Source: G963667425 sp963667425 [NCBI: bacterium] (GTDB taxonomy: Bacteria > UBP6 > UBA1177). Taken from it: 64,000 nt of DNA. A program made the position numbers and the translations under genes. Positions 6,635 to 15,155 of the stretch are shown here, one piece after another (position 1 is the stretch's first letter; every line of letters begins with the position of its first letter). The notes below the pieces were generated by a model. It was not told the origin of the DNA. It made no database searches and saw only the letters and a list, made by a program, of their open reading frames with translations. The stretch lies in contig OY763407.1 in NCBI GenBank assembly GCA_963667425.1, positions 2,790,001-2,854,000 on the forward strand, given 5' to 3'.

Positions 6635-8983
6635 ATGGGAATTTATAGCAATTCAACGGCACTTAATGCCAGAAACAGTTTGAATATCGCATCTAGTGGT
6701 ATGGCAAAATCAATTTCAAGACTTAGCTCAGGCTTAAGGATAAACAGCGCAGCTGATGATCCGTCAGGTCTAGCTATTTCAGAAAGACTCAGAACACAGA
6801 TTAATGGTCTTGACAGAGCATCACTCAATGCACAGGATGGTATATCCTATGTGCAGACAGCAGAGGGAGCACTTAACGAAACACATTCGATCCTTCAGAG
6901 AATGAGAGAGCTTGCAGTACAGGGTGCAAACGGAACACTTACATCGACAGACAGGAAGACGATACAGGAGGAAATCAACCAGCTTGTAGATGAAGTAGAC
7001 CGTATATCGACCTCAACCGAGTTCAACACGAAGAAACTTCTTAACGGAGATGCATCAGCACTGTGGTCATCATCATCAGATGCAGTGAATGCAGTAATAA
7101 CAGGAAAAGTACGTGAAGGTAACTATGAGCTTGAAATCAATGTAACACCGACGGAAGCTCATGTTCTGAAGAGCGATATTTTTTCAGTTAAAGATGGACT
7201 TCAGGCAGCGGTTATAACAAAAAACACTGAATCATCAACAGGTATCAATGATGTAACGATTCCAACGAATCTTCTTACAAATCAGACCAGTGTTAATTCA
7301 GGGAACTATGTTATATCAGCTCAGGCTGCTACAGCAGCGAGCGGAGCTGTTGCAGAAGAACAGCTTGCTGTTTATTATAAAACAACAGCGAGTAGCATAA
7401 CGATGTTTAAAACAGCAGGAACTGTGCAGACAGCAGCAGCAGCCAACTATCATTCAGGTGGTACCTATCTTCAGATAGAAGTAACTAAAGGTGCAACAAT
7501 GGTTGATACTGCGGAAGAGAACCTTGTTAAGATCAGATATTCATTCAATGGTAAAACATGGAGTGAAGGGACGATTAAGGGAGATACCGCAGGAACAATA
7601 AGTTTCTCAGGAGAAGATGCAAATGGAGATACCTGGAAATATAAAATATCCGGTGATTTTTCAGGTAAGTCTATGTACGAAGGAGAAAAGATTCTTATAG
7701 GACTTAACTTCCATGACAGTGCCAAAAAATCTGATCATATTCAGATAGCTGCACCAGTATACTCAAACAACAAGAAAACAGCATCAGCCGATCTGATTCA
7801 GTTGTCAAGGGATTATTCTTTTGATGCAGGAACACTTTCCGGAGCCAGCAAAGATCTTGATATAATTCAGCTTGATGCAAGGACCGGAGACTGGGTGAAT
7901 GGAAGTCTTACAGTTAACTTCAGTGAAGAATTCGACTTTGCTACATCGAGTACATTTGCGTTTGAGATAAAGGAAGGCGGAGTTGCAAACGGAAGTACTA
8001 AATTATCGAGAGTAGACAGGTTCTATGACGATGACGGTAACTTTGTAATTGGCAGTGAAGGTAAGGAGTTCACTATTTATAGCGGAAGCGGAAAATCTGC
8101 AACCATATTTATAGATGGTGAAGATACTCTTGATGAATTTGCTGACAAGATAAACAATGCTATCAGAGATAGCCTCGGACTTGGAACTGGTGATCTTGAA
8201 TCTGGAAAGCATTATGCAGACTTTGTACAGGATGCGACAGCCGGAACAGATGAGGCAGTAAAAGGTACAATAGTAATCCGTTCACCGCTCATGGGTGAAG
8301 ATGGTAAACTTTCCTTCTCAGGAGATGAAGACCTTATCAATGCTCTTTCACTTGTAACGATCAATGAGCCTACACCGACACAGATGGATGTTGTAGTTCG
8401 TGATGCTCATACAAGTGAGCTTATAGGCAGAGATACAGTATCAAGCGGATCTCTTGTGAATGTAATTGACGGAGTAAGAGTTGACCTTTCTTCTTCTCTT
8501 GATACCAAAGTTTCCTGGGATGATACAACCAAGTCGCTTAAGTTCGAATCAGAGTCTGGAGTAGTTAAGGAATATCTCCATGTTGTTGATAATGGTAACA
8601 AACTTCATATTGGAGCTAACCAGAATCAGACACTTGATAACTATATTGGAGATATGGGATCAACAGCGCTCAGGATCAATTCACTTCTTGTAACGAGTCA
8701 GGAAAGTGCAGAAAACGCTATAGGAACGATTGATAACGCAATAGATATGGTAAGTAGTGAGCGTTCAAGAATCGGAGCTGTAGTAAACAGACTTGAACAT
8801 ACTATAAATAACCTGAATGTACAGCAGGAAAACGCAGTTGCGGCAGAATCCAGAATCAGGGATCTTGATATGGCAAAAGAGGCTACAGAGCTTGCCAAAT
8901 GGCAGGTACTGAGCCAGGCAGCAACAAGCATGCTTGCACAGGCTAATTCAATGAATCAGAATTATCTGAGTCTTATCCGTTAG
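6635..8983 (+). CDS. flagellin 3 (long, 782 aa)
   Basis: Filament subunit with the same architecture as flagellins 1 and 2. It starts MGIYSNSTALNARNSL, five bases after AGGAGG, and ends SMLAQANSMNQNYLSLIR. The central part is nucleotide-identical to flagellin 2 (6815-8047). The ends differ, notably residues about 1-60 and several patches after residue 470, for example LESGKHYADF against LEADSHYASF. A strong terminator follows at 8998-9025, closing the flagellin block. Having two near-identical plus one divergent filament gene suggests either high dosage or a reservoir for recombination. Confidence 0.95.
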   Translation: MGIYSNSTALNARNSLNIASSGMAKSISRLSSGLRINSAADDPSGLAISERLRTQINGLDRASLNAQDGISYVQTAEGALNETHSILQRMRELAVQGANGTLTSTDRKTIQEEINQLVDEVDRISTSTEFNTKKLLNGDASALWSSSSDAVNAVITGKVREGNYELEINVTPTEAHVLKSDIFSVKDGLQAAVITKNTESSTGINDVTIPTNLLTNQTSVNSGNYVISAQAATAASGAVAEEQLAVYYKTTASSITMFKTAGTVQTAAAANYHSGGTYLQIEVTKGATMVDTAEENLVKIRYSFNGKTWSEGTIKGDTAGTISFSGEDANGDTWKYKISGDFSGKSMYEGEKILIGLNFHDSAKKSDHIQIAAPVYSNNKKTASADLIQLSRDYSFDAGTLSGASKDLDIIQLDARTGDWVNGSLTVNFSEEFDFATSSTFAFEIKEGGVANGSTKLSRVDRFYDDDGNFVIGSEGKEFTIYSGSGKSATIFIDGEDTLDEFADKINNAIRDSLGLGTGDLESGKHYADFVQDATAGTDEAVKGTIVIRSPLMGEDGKLSFSGDEDLINALSLVTINEPTPTQMDVVVRDAHTSELIGRDTVSSGSLVNVIDGVRVDLSSSLDTKVSWDDTTKSLKFESESGVVKEYLHVVDNGNKLHIGANQNQTLDNYIGDMGSTALRINSLLVTSQESAENAIGTIDNAIDMVSSERSRIGAVVNRLEHTINNLNVQQENAVAAESRIRDLDMAKEATELAKWQVLSQAATSMLAQANSMNQNYLSLIR
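6815..8047 (+). repeat. direct repeat, copy B (middle of flagellin 3)
   Basis: Partner of 3912-5144. By eye no difference was found over about 1233 bases, while both flanks within the genes carry many synonymous and non-synonymous changes. Confidence 0.85.
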
Positions 8984-8997
8984 TCTTTTGTATCATT

Positions 8998-9025
8998 AAA
9001 GAGGGGCGTTTGCCCCTCTTTTTTT
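8998..9025 (+). terminator. intrinsic terminator after flagellin 3
   Basis: AAAGAGGGGC (8998-9007) pairs with GCCCCTCTTT (9012-9021) around a four-base loop, followed by an unbroken T-run to 9025. It lies 15 bases after the flagellin 3 stop. Confidence 0.92.
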
Positions 9026-9149
9026 GTATAGTGTCTGTAAAATTTTTGTAATAGTTTTAATTTTTGCGTTTAAATAAGATTGCAATTTATTTTTTTATAA
9101 CTAAAATGACACTGATAAGTGCTGTAAACATTTTATTATTGGAGGTTCT

Positions 9150-9932
9150 ATGAACTTTTTAAAATTAAGTTTAGCTTTCTTATTTTTTTTCGTTATAGCT
9201 TTTACAGGCTGTGATTCTTCAGACCCTATTCCTGAATATCCTGATGAAGATATTGTTGATGAAGTAGATGAACAACCGGATCCAGATGTTATAATACCGG
9301 ATCCAGATGTTGTAACACCGGATCCAGATGAACAACCTGATCCGGATGTTTCTGAACCAACTGACTGTGTTGAGGATTCTGATTGTGGAGCAGGTAAAAT
9401 TTGTGTTCCTGAAAGTGCAGGTTCAACGTATGGAACATGTGTTGATGGTTGTTCAAGTAACGATGAATGTGGCTCAGGTTCATGTAATCTTAATCTTAGA
9501 AGATGTGTTAATTTAACTGGTGATTCAGGGGAATGCAGTGCTTCAAACTGTTCTGAAGGATGCTGTGTTGCTGGCGATGGTTTAAGATCTCTTACCTGTG
9601 CACCTGTTGAAGATTCAAGATGTTCAGCCTGTGGTCCATGTGCTCAGGGAACTGTCTGCATGGTAAGTACTTCAACATGTGTTGCCGCTGAGTGTTCAAG
9701 TGCTGATCAGTGTGCTACTCTTAATTCACATATAACAGATGTTTCTGAATGGGAATGTTCAGAAGGCATATGTGCTATGTCGGGAAGTTCAACGCCTGAT
9801 GCTGATTCCGGCGGTGCTTGTGTGTCTGAGATGGGTTCCTGTACACAAAATTCAGATTGTTGTGATGGGCTCACTTGTCAAGGTATGCCTCCTATTATGG
9901 GCTTTTGTATGGGAGCTACAGCTGTTCAATAA
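9150..9932 (+). CDS. cysteine-rich secreted lipoprotein, copy 1
   Basis: A 260-aa protein with a type II signal peptide (lipobox FTGC, lipid cysteine near residue 20). An acidic PDPDV-type repeat linker follows at residues about 25-68, then a domain with 28 more cysteines. The cysteine pattern includes SEGCC and a C-terminal knottin-like run (CxxxxxC...CCxxxxC...C). The EDSDCGAGKICVPE-type motif is common in secreted proteins of deltaproteobacteria-like lineages. The start is set by GGAGG eight bases upstream. The next gene encodes a sister protein with the same 29 cysteines. No catalytic motif is visible; a surface-anchored, disulfide-rich role is likely but its ligand is unknown. Confidence 0.85.
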   Translation: MNFLKLSLAFLFFFVIAFTGCDSSDPIPEYPDEDIVDEVDEQPDPDVIIPDPDVVTPDPDEQPDPDVSEPTDCVEDSDCGAGKICVPESAGSTYGTCVDGCSSNDECGSGSCNLNLRRCVNLTGDSGECSASNCSEGCCVAGDGLRSLTCAPVEDSRCSACGPCAQGTVCMVSTSTCVAAECSSADQCATLNSHITDVSEWECSEGICAMSGSSTPDADSGGACVSEMGSCTQNSDCCDGLTCQGMPPIMGFCMGATAVQ

Positions 9933-9955
9933 CTAAAAAATATGTTTTTGTAATA

Positions 9956-9983
9956 AAGGGGCTCATAAAATGAGCCTCTTTTT
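9956..9983 (+). terminator. intrinsic terminator between the two cysteine-rich lipoprotein genes
   Basis: AAGGGGCTCA (9956-9965) pairs with TGAGCCTCTT (9971-9980, one G-U), loop TAAAA, with T-run to 9983. It ends 16 bases before the next start codon, so it also sits in the leader of the second gene and argues against any start further upstream at 9970. Confidence 0.8.
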
Positions 9984-9999
9984 GTTGCTTGGAGGTAAA

Positions 10000-10728
10000 A
10001 TGAAAATATTTCTAACAATAATTGTTGTTTTTATTCTGTTTTCTTTTGCTGGGTGTTCTGATAATGGCTCTGAAGATGATGTTGATAATAATCCTCCGGA
10101 TTTTGGTAACGAAACGGATGACAGCAGTTTTGTTCCTGATGATGTATCTGAAGAGTTCTGCACAAAAGATAAAGATTGCGGGAAAGGAAAAATTTGTCTT
10201 CCTGAAACGGAAAATGCAACTTATGGAAGTTGTATAGAAGGTTGTAGTGAAGATTCAGACTGTTCAATAGGATCATGTAATGTGTCTCTTGGAAGATGTA
10301 TAAATGGTCAGTTGAAATCTGAAGAGAATACTGTTTGCGGAAGTGAAAATTGTTCAAAAGGATGCTGTCTTGCGGCAACTGGACTTACCGGTGTAGTATG
10401 TGACACGGAATTTTCCCACTGTTTTGACTGTTCAATGTGTCGCCAGGGTTATATCTGCATGCCTTCTGCCAGAGAATGTGTTACTGCTGAATGTAACTCA
10501 GATGAAGAGTGTGAGGAAATTAATTCTGAAACAGTTCTTTCAGGGGACTATATGTGGAGATGCCAGGAAGGAATATGTAAACGTATCTATTCCGGTGAAG
10601 AACCTCCTGAAGGTTGTGCGGAAGTTGGAGCTCCTTGCGGAATGCTTGCCGATGTGGCAACTGGAAGCAGTAACGAATGCTGTCCTGGTACAGATTGCAC
10701 TGATTATCTTATAGGTATTTGTCAGTAA
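10000..10728 (+). CDS. cysteine-rich secreted lipoprotein, copy 2
   Basis: A 242-aa paralogue of the preceding lipoprotein. It has a signal peptide with lipobox FAGC, a shorter acidic linker (DDVDNN, DDSSFVPDD), then the same series of cysteines: 29 in all, with motifs KDCGKGKICLPE, SKGCCLA and NECCPGTDC aligning one-for-one with copy 1. I chose ATG 10000 because GGAGG lies just upstream (9991-9995); an earlier in-frame ATG at 9970 falls inside the terminator hairpin. Tandem duplication followed by sequence divergence, with all cysteines kept, indicates selection on the disulfide framework. Confidence 0.87.
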   Translation: MKIFLTIIVVFILFSFAGCSDNGSEDDVDNNPPDFGNETDDSSFVPDDVSEEFCTKDKDCGKGKICLPETENATYGSCIEGCSEDSDCSIGSCNVSLGRCINGQLKSEENTVCGSENCSKGCCLAATGLTGVVCDTEFSHCFDCSMCRQGYICMPSARECVTAECNSDEECEEINSETVLSGDYMWRCQEGICKRIYSGEEPPEGCAEVGAPCGMLADVATGSSNECCPGTDCTDYLIGICQ

Positions 10729-10817
10729 GTATATTTTCTTGTAAAAAAAGAACAAATATGGAATAAAGAAATGTTTTTGTTTGTTCTTTAGCTGTATTTT
10801 GTCTTTTGGAGTTTTGT

Positions 10818-12371
10818 ATGAAGAAATATCTTTTATTAATTACTGTTTTTCTTTCTTTTTTTCTTTATGGAGAAGAGACTTTCAGGTTTTTTTATTCCGA
10901 TATGTGTCCACATTGTAAACAGGCGCACCCTTTTATTGAGGAGCTTAAAACAAAATATCCTTCCATTAAATTTGAAGAATATGAAATTTTAAATTCTGCT
11001 GAAAACAGAGCTCTTTTTAATAAGACGGTTGATGACTTCGGGATTCAGGGTGCAGGTGTTCCAGCCTTTGTTATAGGTAAAGATTATCTTATAGGATTTA
11101 AAGAGAATTTTACTGAGAAACAGATTGTTGCAATGCTTGACAAACATCTTCCAGTTCAGGATAAACCGATTGAAAATCTTAAGCTTTCAGATGATGATAC
11201 TTTTTATTTCTATTATTCAAATACATGCCCTCACTGTAAAGATGCAAAACCTTTTGTTGAAAGACTTGAACAGAAATATCCTAAACTAAAGTTTGTTAAA
11301 AAGGAAATAAGAGAGGATGATGCTAATAGGAAGGATTTTCTTGATAGATGCAAGTCGAGAGGTTTTAGTTGTCATGGCGTTCCGGCTTTTATAATTGGGA
11401 ATTCATATGTAGAAGGTTTTGTTGAAGGAACGCATGATAAACTTATAGAAAAAAACATTGAGAAACATCTTGCCATAAAACTTCATAAAGCTTGTCAGGA
11501 TTCCTGTGATGCAGGAAGTACTATCGAAGAATGTGATAAGTTTAAAGAAGAGGCAAAAAAAATTGGTCTCCCTGCTGAAGAGTGTTCTCCTGGAAACACC
11601 TCCTCAATGTGCAATCTTGAAGAGAGAACCATTTCTATCCCTTTTCTTGGTAAAATAGATCCTCACCTTGTTACTCTTCCTTCTTTTACTCTTATCCTTG
11701 GTTTGCTTGATGGTGTTAATCCTTGTGCAATGTGGGTTTTAATGTTTCTTCTGACTCTTCTTGTAAATGCAAAAAGCAGAGGAAAACTTATAATGATTGG
11801 CTCTGTTTTTGTTATTTCTTCTGGAGTTGTATATTTTCTTTTTATGACTGCATGGCTTAATATTTTCACATTTATGGGACTTACAACTACCGTTACTGTA
11901 ATTCTTGGTGTTGTTGCTTTTTTTATGGGACTTGTCAATCTTAAAGAATTCTTTTTCTTTAAAAAAGGGGTTAGTTTGATGATTCCTGAAAAAGTAAAGC
12001 CAAAATTATATAAAAAAATGAGAAATGTTATAAATAACAATAATACTTTTTTTGCAATTGCAGGGACGGCAGCACTTGCTTTTTTTGTAAATCTTATAGA
12101 ACTTGCTTGTACCATAGGACTTCCTGCAATATATACAAGAGTTTTGTCTATACAAGATATAGGTATGCTCGAAAGATACCTATATATGGGGCTTTATAAT
12201 GTCTACTATGTAGTTCCTCTGGCTATAATAGTTGGACTTTTTGTTATTACGATGGGAAAACATCGTTTTCAGGAAAAACATGCTAAGATATTAAAATTTA
12301 TAAGCGGTTTTTTAATGATTTCTCTTGGACTTATCCTTGTTTTCAAACCGGATCTTCTGGTTTTCAGCTAG
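10818..12371 (+). CDS. membrane thiol-redox protein: two CPHC thioredoxin-like domains plus CcdA/DsbD-like transmembrane domain
   Basis: A 517-aa protein. After a signal peptide (KKYLLLITVFLSFFLYGEE) come two homologous glutaredoxin-like domains, residues about 20-110 and 125-215, each with YS-x2-CPHC-K and a cis-proline segment (GVPAFVIG, GVPAFIIG). A short linker with several cysteines follows, then about six membrane segments. These carry a cysteine in NPCAMW and another in ELACTIG, matching the paired membrane cysteines of CcdA/DsbD electron conduits. The protein probably passes electrons across the membrane to extracytoplasmic disulfides. It sits beside two 29-cysteine lipoproteins. The start was chosen at ATG 10818, nine bases after GGAG. 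The domain order differs from DsbD, where the membrane domain lies between the soluble ones. Confidence 0.8.
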   Translation: MKKYLLLITVFLSFFLYGEETFRFFYSDMCPHCKQAHPFIEELKTKYPSIKFEEYEILNSAENRALFNKTVDDFGIQGAGVPAFVIGKDYLIGFKENFTEKQIVAMLDKHLPVQDKPIENLKLSDDDTFYFYYSNTCPHCKDAKPFVERLEQKYPKLKFVKKEIREDDANRKDFLDRCKSRGFSCHGVPAFIIGNSYVEGFVEGTHDKLIEKNIEKHLAIKLHKACQDSCDAGSTIEECDKFKEEAKKIGLPAEECSPGNTSSMCNLEERTISIPFLGKIDPHLVTLPSFTLILGLLDGVNPCAMWVLMFLLTLLVNAKSRGKLIMIGSVFVISSGVVYFLFMTAWLNIFTFMGLTTTVTVILGVVAFFMGLVNLKEFFFFKKGVSLMIPEKVKPKLYKKMRNVINNNNTFFAIAGTAALAFFVNLIELACTIGLPAIYTRVLSIQDIGMLERYLYMGLYNVYYVVPLAIIVGLFVITMGKHRFQEKHAKILKFISGFLMISLGLILVFKPDLLVFS

Positions 12372-12460
12372 ACAGTTTTATGTTTCATAAAAATAAACAT
12401 TGATAAAAAAGCAATTTGATTTTAAAGTGTAATAATATTGTTTTTTGTAAAGGTTTTATT

Positions 12461-13738
12461 TTGTTGAAGACTGTTTTTTCCATTTTTGTGATTTGTTTAC
12501 TTTTATTTGTTTCCTGTGGAACAGAAAAAGAAGATAAGCTTTACATCGATGATGAGGTTGACTACGACATTCTTTTTACTGACGACACGGATGAGATTTT
12601 TAATGATGAAGATTCTTTAATAGAAATAGATATTGATGATTCAGATTTTTTTTCTGAAGATGACTTAATCTCTGACTCTGATGAAATTCAGGATGAGGAA
12701 ATAATTTGTAATTATTCTGATTCCGATTTTTGTAAAAACGGATACTCATTCTGCCTTTCAAATGCAGTTACGCAGTGTGAAATTCTTTATGACGAAAATT
12801 CCTGTCCTTATGAACAGAAGTTGAGTGTTGTTCAAAATTGTTCCGATGAAGGAATGAACTGTTTTGAAGTTCCTGAATCAGAATCGCTTTGTGATTGCAC
12901 TGAAGGACTGATTAATGTGGCAAACCAGTGTGTTGACAAATTTGAGTGCCCATCATATATAACAACAGATGAAACAATAAAACCGCTTGATACTATTGCA
13001 TCTTTTAATACTCTTCATCTTGGTTGGGATAATGACAAGGATTTTGCAGGTATTGCTTGTGTTATAGAACATTTTGATATAGTTGGGCTTGTCGAAGTTG
13101 AATCGGAATATGCTCTTCAGAAACTTGTTTCATATCTTACAGGTTTATCCGGTGAGAAGTGGGATTATCATATTTCTCCATATGATGTAGGCAGAACTTC
13201 ATATAAGGAATATTATGGTTATGTATGGAGATCAAACAATATCACATTTGAAGGTTCAGCTGGTTTTTATGAAGAGGATAACGATGAATTTGAGCGAGAA
13301 CCATATGCTGCAAATTTTAGCTTTGGAGATTTTTATTTTACTTTTATTCTCTCGCACATTGTTTATGGTGACTCAATTACAGAACGAAAAGGTGAAGTTG
13401 AAAATCTCATAAAGGTTTATTCACAGTTTCAGCTTATAGATGAATATGTTGATGATATAATTATTGCAGGTGATTTTAATCTTGCAGCTGATGATGAAGC
13501 TTTTACTTTGATAGGTTTTGATGAAATAATAAATGCAATTCCTGCGTCTCAGAAAACATCAATAGGAGAAACAGGACTTTCATCCGCTTATGATAATATA
13601 TTTTTGTCAGCATATTATACAACAGAATATGAAGGTACATCAGGAATTCTTGATTTTGCGGTGGCTGATTATTCAGATTTAAGAGTCTCCGTAAGTGATC
13701 ATGTTCCTGTCTGGATAAAAGTTAAAACTTCATGGTAA
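12461..13738 (+). CDS. lipoprotein with endonuclease/exonuclease/phosphatase (DNase I-fold) domain
   Basis: About 425 aa. It has a lipoprotein signal (LLLFVSC), a very acidic Asp/Glu linker at residues about 25-90, a small cysteine-containing segment (CNYSDSDFCKNGYSF to CDCTEGLINVANQC), then an EEP domain. Visible EEP motifs are IASFNTLHLGW, the acid in GLVEVESE, SHIV, AGDFNLAADDEAF and the terminal SDHVPVW, which supply the metal-binding Asn, Glu, Asp/Asn and His. It is probably an extracellular nuclease or phosphodiesterase tethered to the surface. The start is uncertain: no ATG precedes the signal peptide, and TTG 12461 or 12464 follows AAAGG at a workable distance; a TTG at 12416 is also open. 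Confidence 0.78.
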   Translation: MLKTVFSIFVICLLLFVSCGTEKEDKLYIDDEVDYDILFTDDTDEIFNDEDSLIEIDIDDSDFFSEDDLISDSDEIQDEEIICNYSDSDFCKNGYSFCLSNAVTQCEILYDENSCPYEQKLSVVQNCSDEGMNCFEVPESESLCDCTEGLINVANQCVDKFECPSYITTDETIKPLDTIASFNTLHLGWDNDKDFAGIACVIEHFDIVGLVEVESEYALQKLVSYLTGLSGEKWDYHISPYDVGRTSYKEYYGYVWRSNNITFEGSAGFYEEDNDEFEREPYAANFSFGDFYFTFILSHIVYGDSITERKGEVENLIKVYSQFQLIDEYVDDIIIAGDFNLAADDEAFTLIGFDEIINAIPASQKTSIGETGLSSAYDNIFLSAYYTTEYEGTSGILDFAVADYSDLRVSVSDHVPVWIKVKTSW

Positions 13739-13889
13739 TTTTAACTATATTTTCTTTTGTTAAAAATTAAATTTTGAGAAAAAGGTGGATTTTTATATAA
13801 TCCTCTCATTTAATCGTTCATTTCTTTGACTACTTAAAGGATTTTGGTTATAAATCTGTATGAAAGTCTATTTTCATTGAGGAGGGTTG

Positions 13890-15155
13890 ATGTATATTCT
13901 TGTTTTGACTCCGCATAAGGGAGAGATGGATTCTTATTTCCTTACGCAACAGGTGGAGATGATAAAAAGCCTCAAAGGGGAAATAATAAACAGAAATAGA
14001 AATGTGGACATAGGTATTCTTCCTCTGCATGAAATTGATTTTTCTAAAATGACAATGGAAGATCTTGATCGTTTTATAGAGTCAAGAAAAAGATCTATAG
14101 ACAAAGCGGATCTTATTCACTCCTTTTCAACATTGCCATTAAAATGGGATCTTTTCCCAGGTAAGAGTATTCTTTACACATTAAATGCAGCTGGTGCGGC
14201 CAAATCTTCTAAAAGATTATTCCCGTCAAAATTCAGTATAGGTCGTGAAATGATACTTTATCCTTTAGGCGTTGATAATCTGCCTTATCAGGAACTTCTG
14301 CCTGGCTTTACAATAGATCCTCCCGTACAGGAATATTCACATACAAGTAAAAAAGTTATCATTTTTACTTCTACCAGAGGTTTTTTTGAAAAAGCTGTCA
14401 ATGTTGTGAAAACTATTCTTCCTGATGCAGAATTGTATGTTAAATTCAGAACTCCAGCCTCTCTTGAAGCTGGGGAAAGCCCTTTTACTATGTCAATGCT
14501 TGAAGATGATTCCTTTCTTTTTGCAATTAATGAAAGTGACTATTCCGCTGAAGTAGATTTATTGCCTTTAAAAGTTATGTCAAGAGGAATTCCTGTTTTT
14601 GTGACTAAAGGAACAATAGAAGAGCATCTTTATCCTGAAGAATGCAGAATGATTTCCATTGAGAATTTTGCTTCAGGCTACAATTCTTTAATGAAAAAAC
14701 TAAATGAAGAAGACAAAGTAAAAGATTTTTTCCATAGTTATTCATGTAGAATGTTTTTCTTTTCAAAATTAGCTGATGATCTTATCCGTATATATGGAAA
14801 TATGAATAATGTTAAGAAAATAAGTGAAAAAAGGCCTTGGGGTGACTGGCAGACACTGCTTATGGGTAATAAATATAAAGTTAAGACATTTATGGTATAT
14901 AAAGGTGAATCTTTAAGTCTTCAGAAACATAAACAGAGAAAGGAAACATGGATAGTGCTTAAAGGTAATGGAATTATTACGGTTGGAGATGAAAAATTTG
15001 AAGCCGGGGAAGGTGATCTTTTTCTTGTTGAGCCAAACCAGATTCATAGAGCAGAAGGGCTTTCTGATGATCCTTTTACAATCCTTGAAGTTCAATCTGG
15101 AACTTACCTCGGGGAAGATGATATAACAAGGCTGGAAGATAAATATGAAAGATAA
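13890..15155 (+). CDS. fusion: GT-B-like domain plus type II mannose-6-phosphate isomerase cupin
   Basis: A 421-aa protein. Residues about 1-300 are not confidently assigned but resemble a reduced GT-B glycosyltransferase: DLIHSFSTLPL in the first half and EVDLLPLKVMSRGIPVFVTKG near 215, like the donor-site EAM(S)xGxPV segment. Residues about 310-420 are a PMI type II cupin (EKRPWGDW, SLQKHKQRKETW, EAGEGDLFLVEPNQIHRAEG), which interconverts mannose-6-P and fructose-6-P. That cupin normally forms the C-terminus of the bifunctional guanylyltransferase, which here is a separate gene overlapping by 11 bases downstream. The start is ATG 13890 after GGAGGG. Confidence 0.72.
   Translation: MYILVLTPHKGEMDSYFLTQQVEMIKSLKGEIINRNRNVDIGILPLHEIDFSKMTMEDLDRFIESRKRSIDKADLIHSFSTLPLKWDLFPGKSILYTLNAAGAAKSSKRLFPSKFSIGREMILYPLGVDNLPYQELLPGFTIDPPVQEYSHTSKKVIIFTSTRGFFEKAVNVVKTILPDAELYVKFRTPASLEAGESPFTMSMLEDDSFLFAINESDYSAEVDLLPLKVMSRGIPVFVTKGTIEEHLYPEECRMISIENFASGYNSLMKKLNEEDKVKDFFHSYSCRMFFFSKLADDLIRIYGNMNNVKKISEKRPWGDWQTLLMGNKYKVKTFMVYKGESLSLQKHKQRKETWIVLKGNGIITVGDEKFEAGEGDLFLVEPNQIHRAEGLSDDPFTILEVQSGTYLGEDDITRLEDKYER

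Noticed and set aside
9970-9999. Upstream ATG for the second cysteine-rich lipoprotein
   Set aside because: It lies in the terminator hairpin and has no ribosome site, and it would bury the signal peptide. ATG 10000 has GGAGG in place.
10747-10789. AAAGAACAAA/TTTGTTCTTT as a terminator after the second lipoprotein
   Set aside because: The stem is almost all A-T with a long loop and no T-run after it, so stable folding is doubtful.
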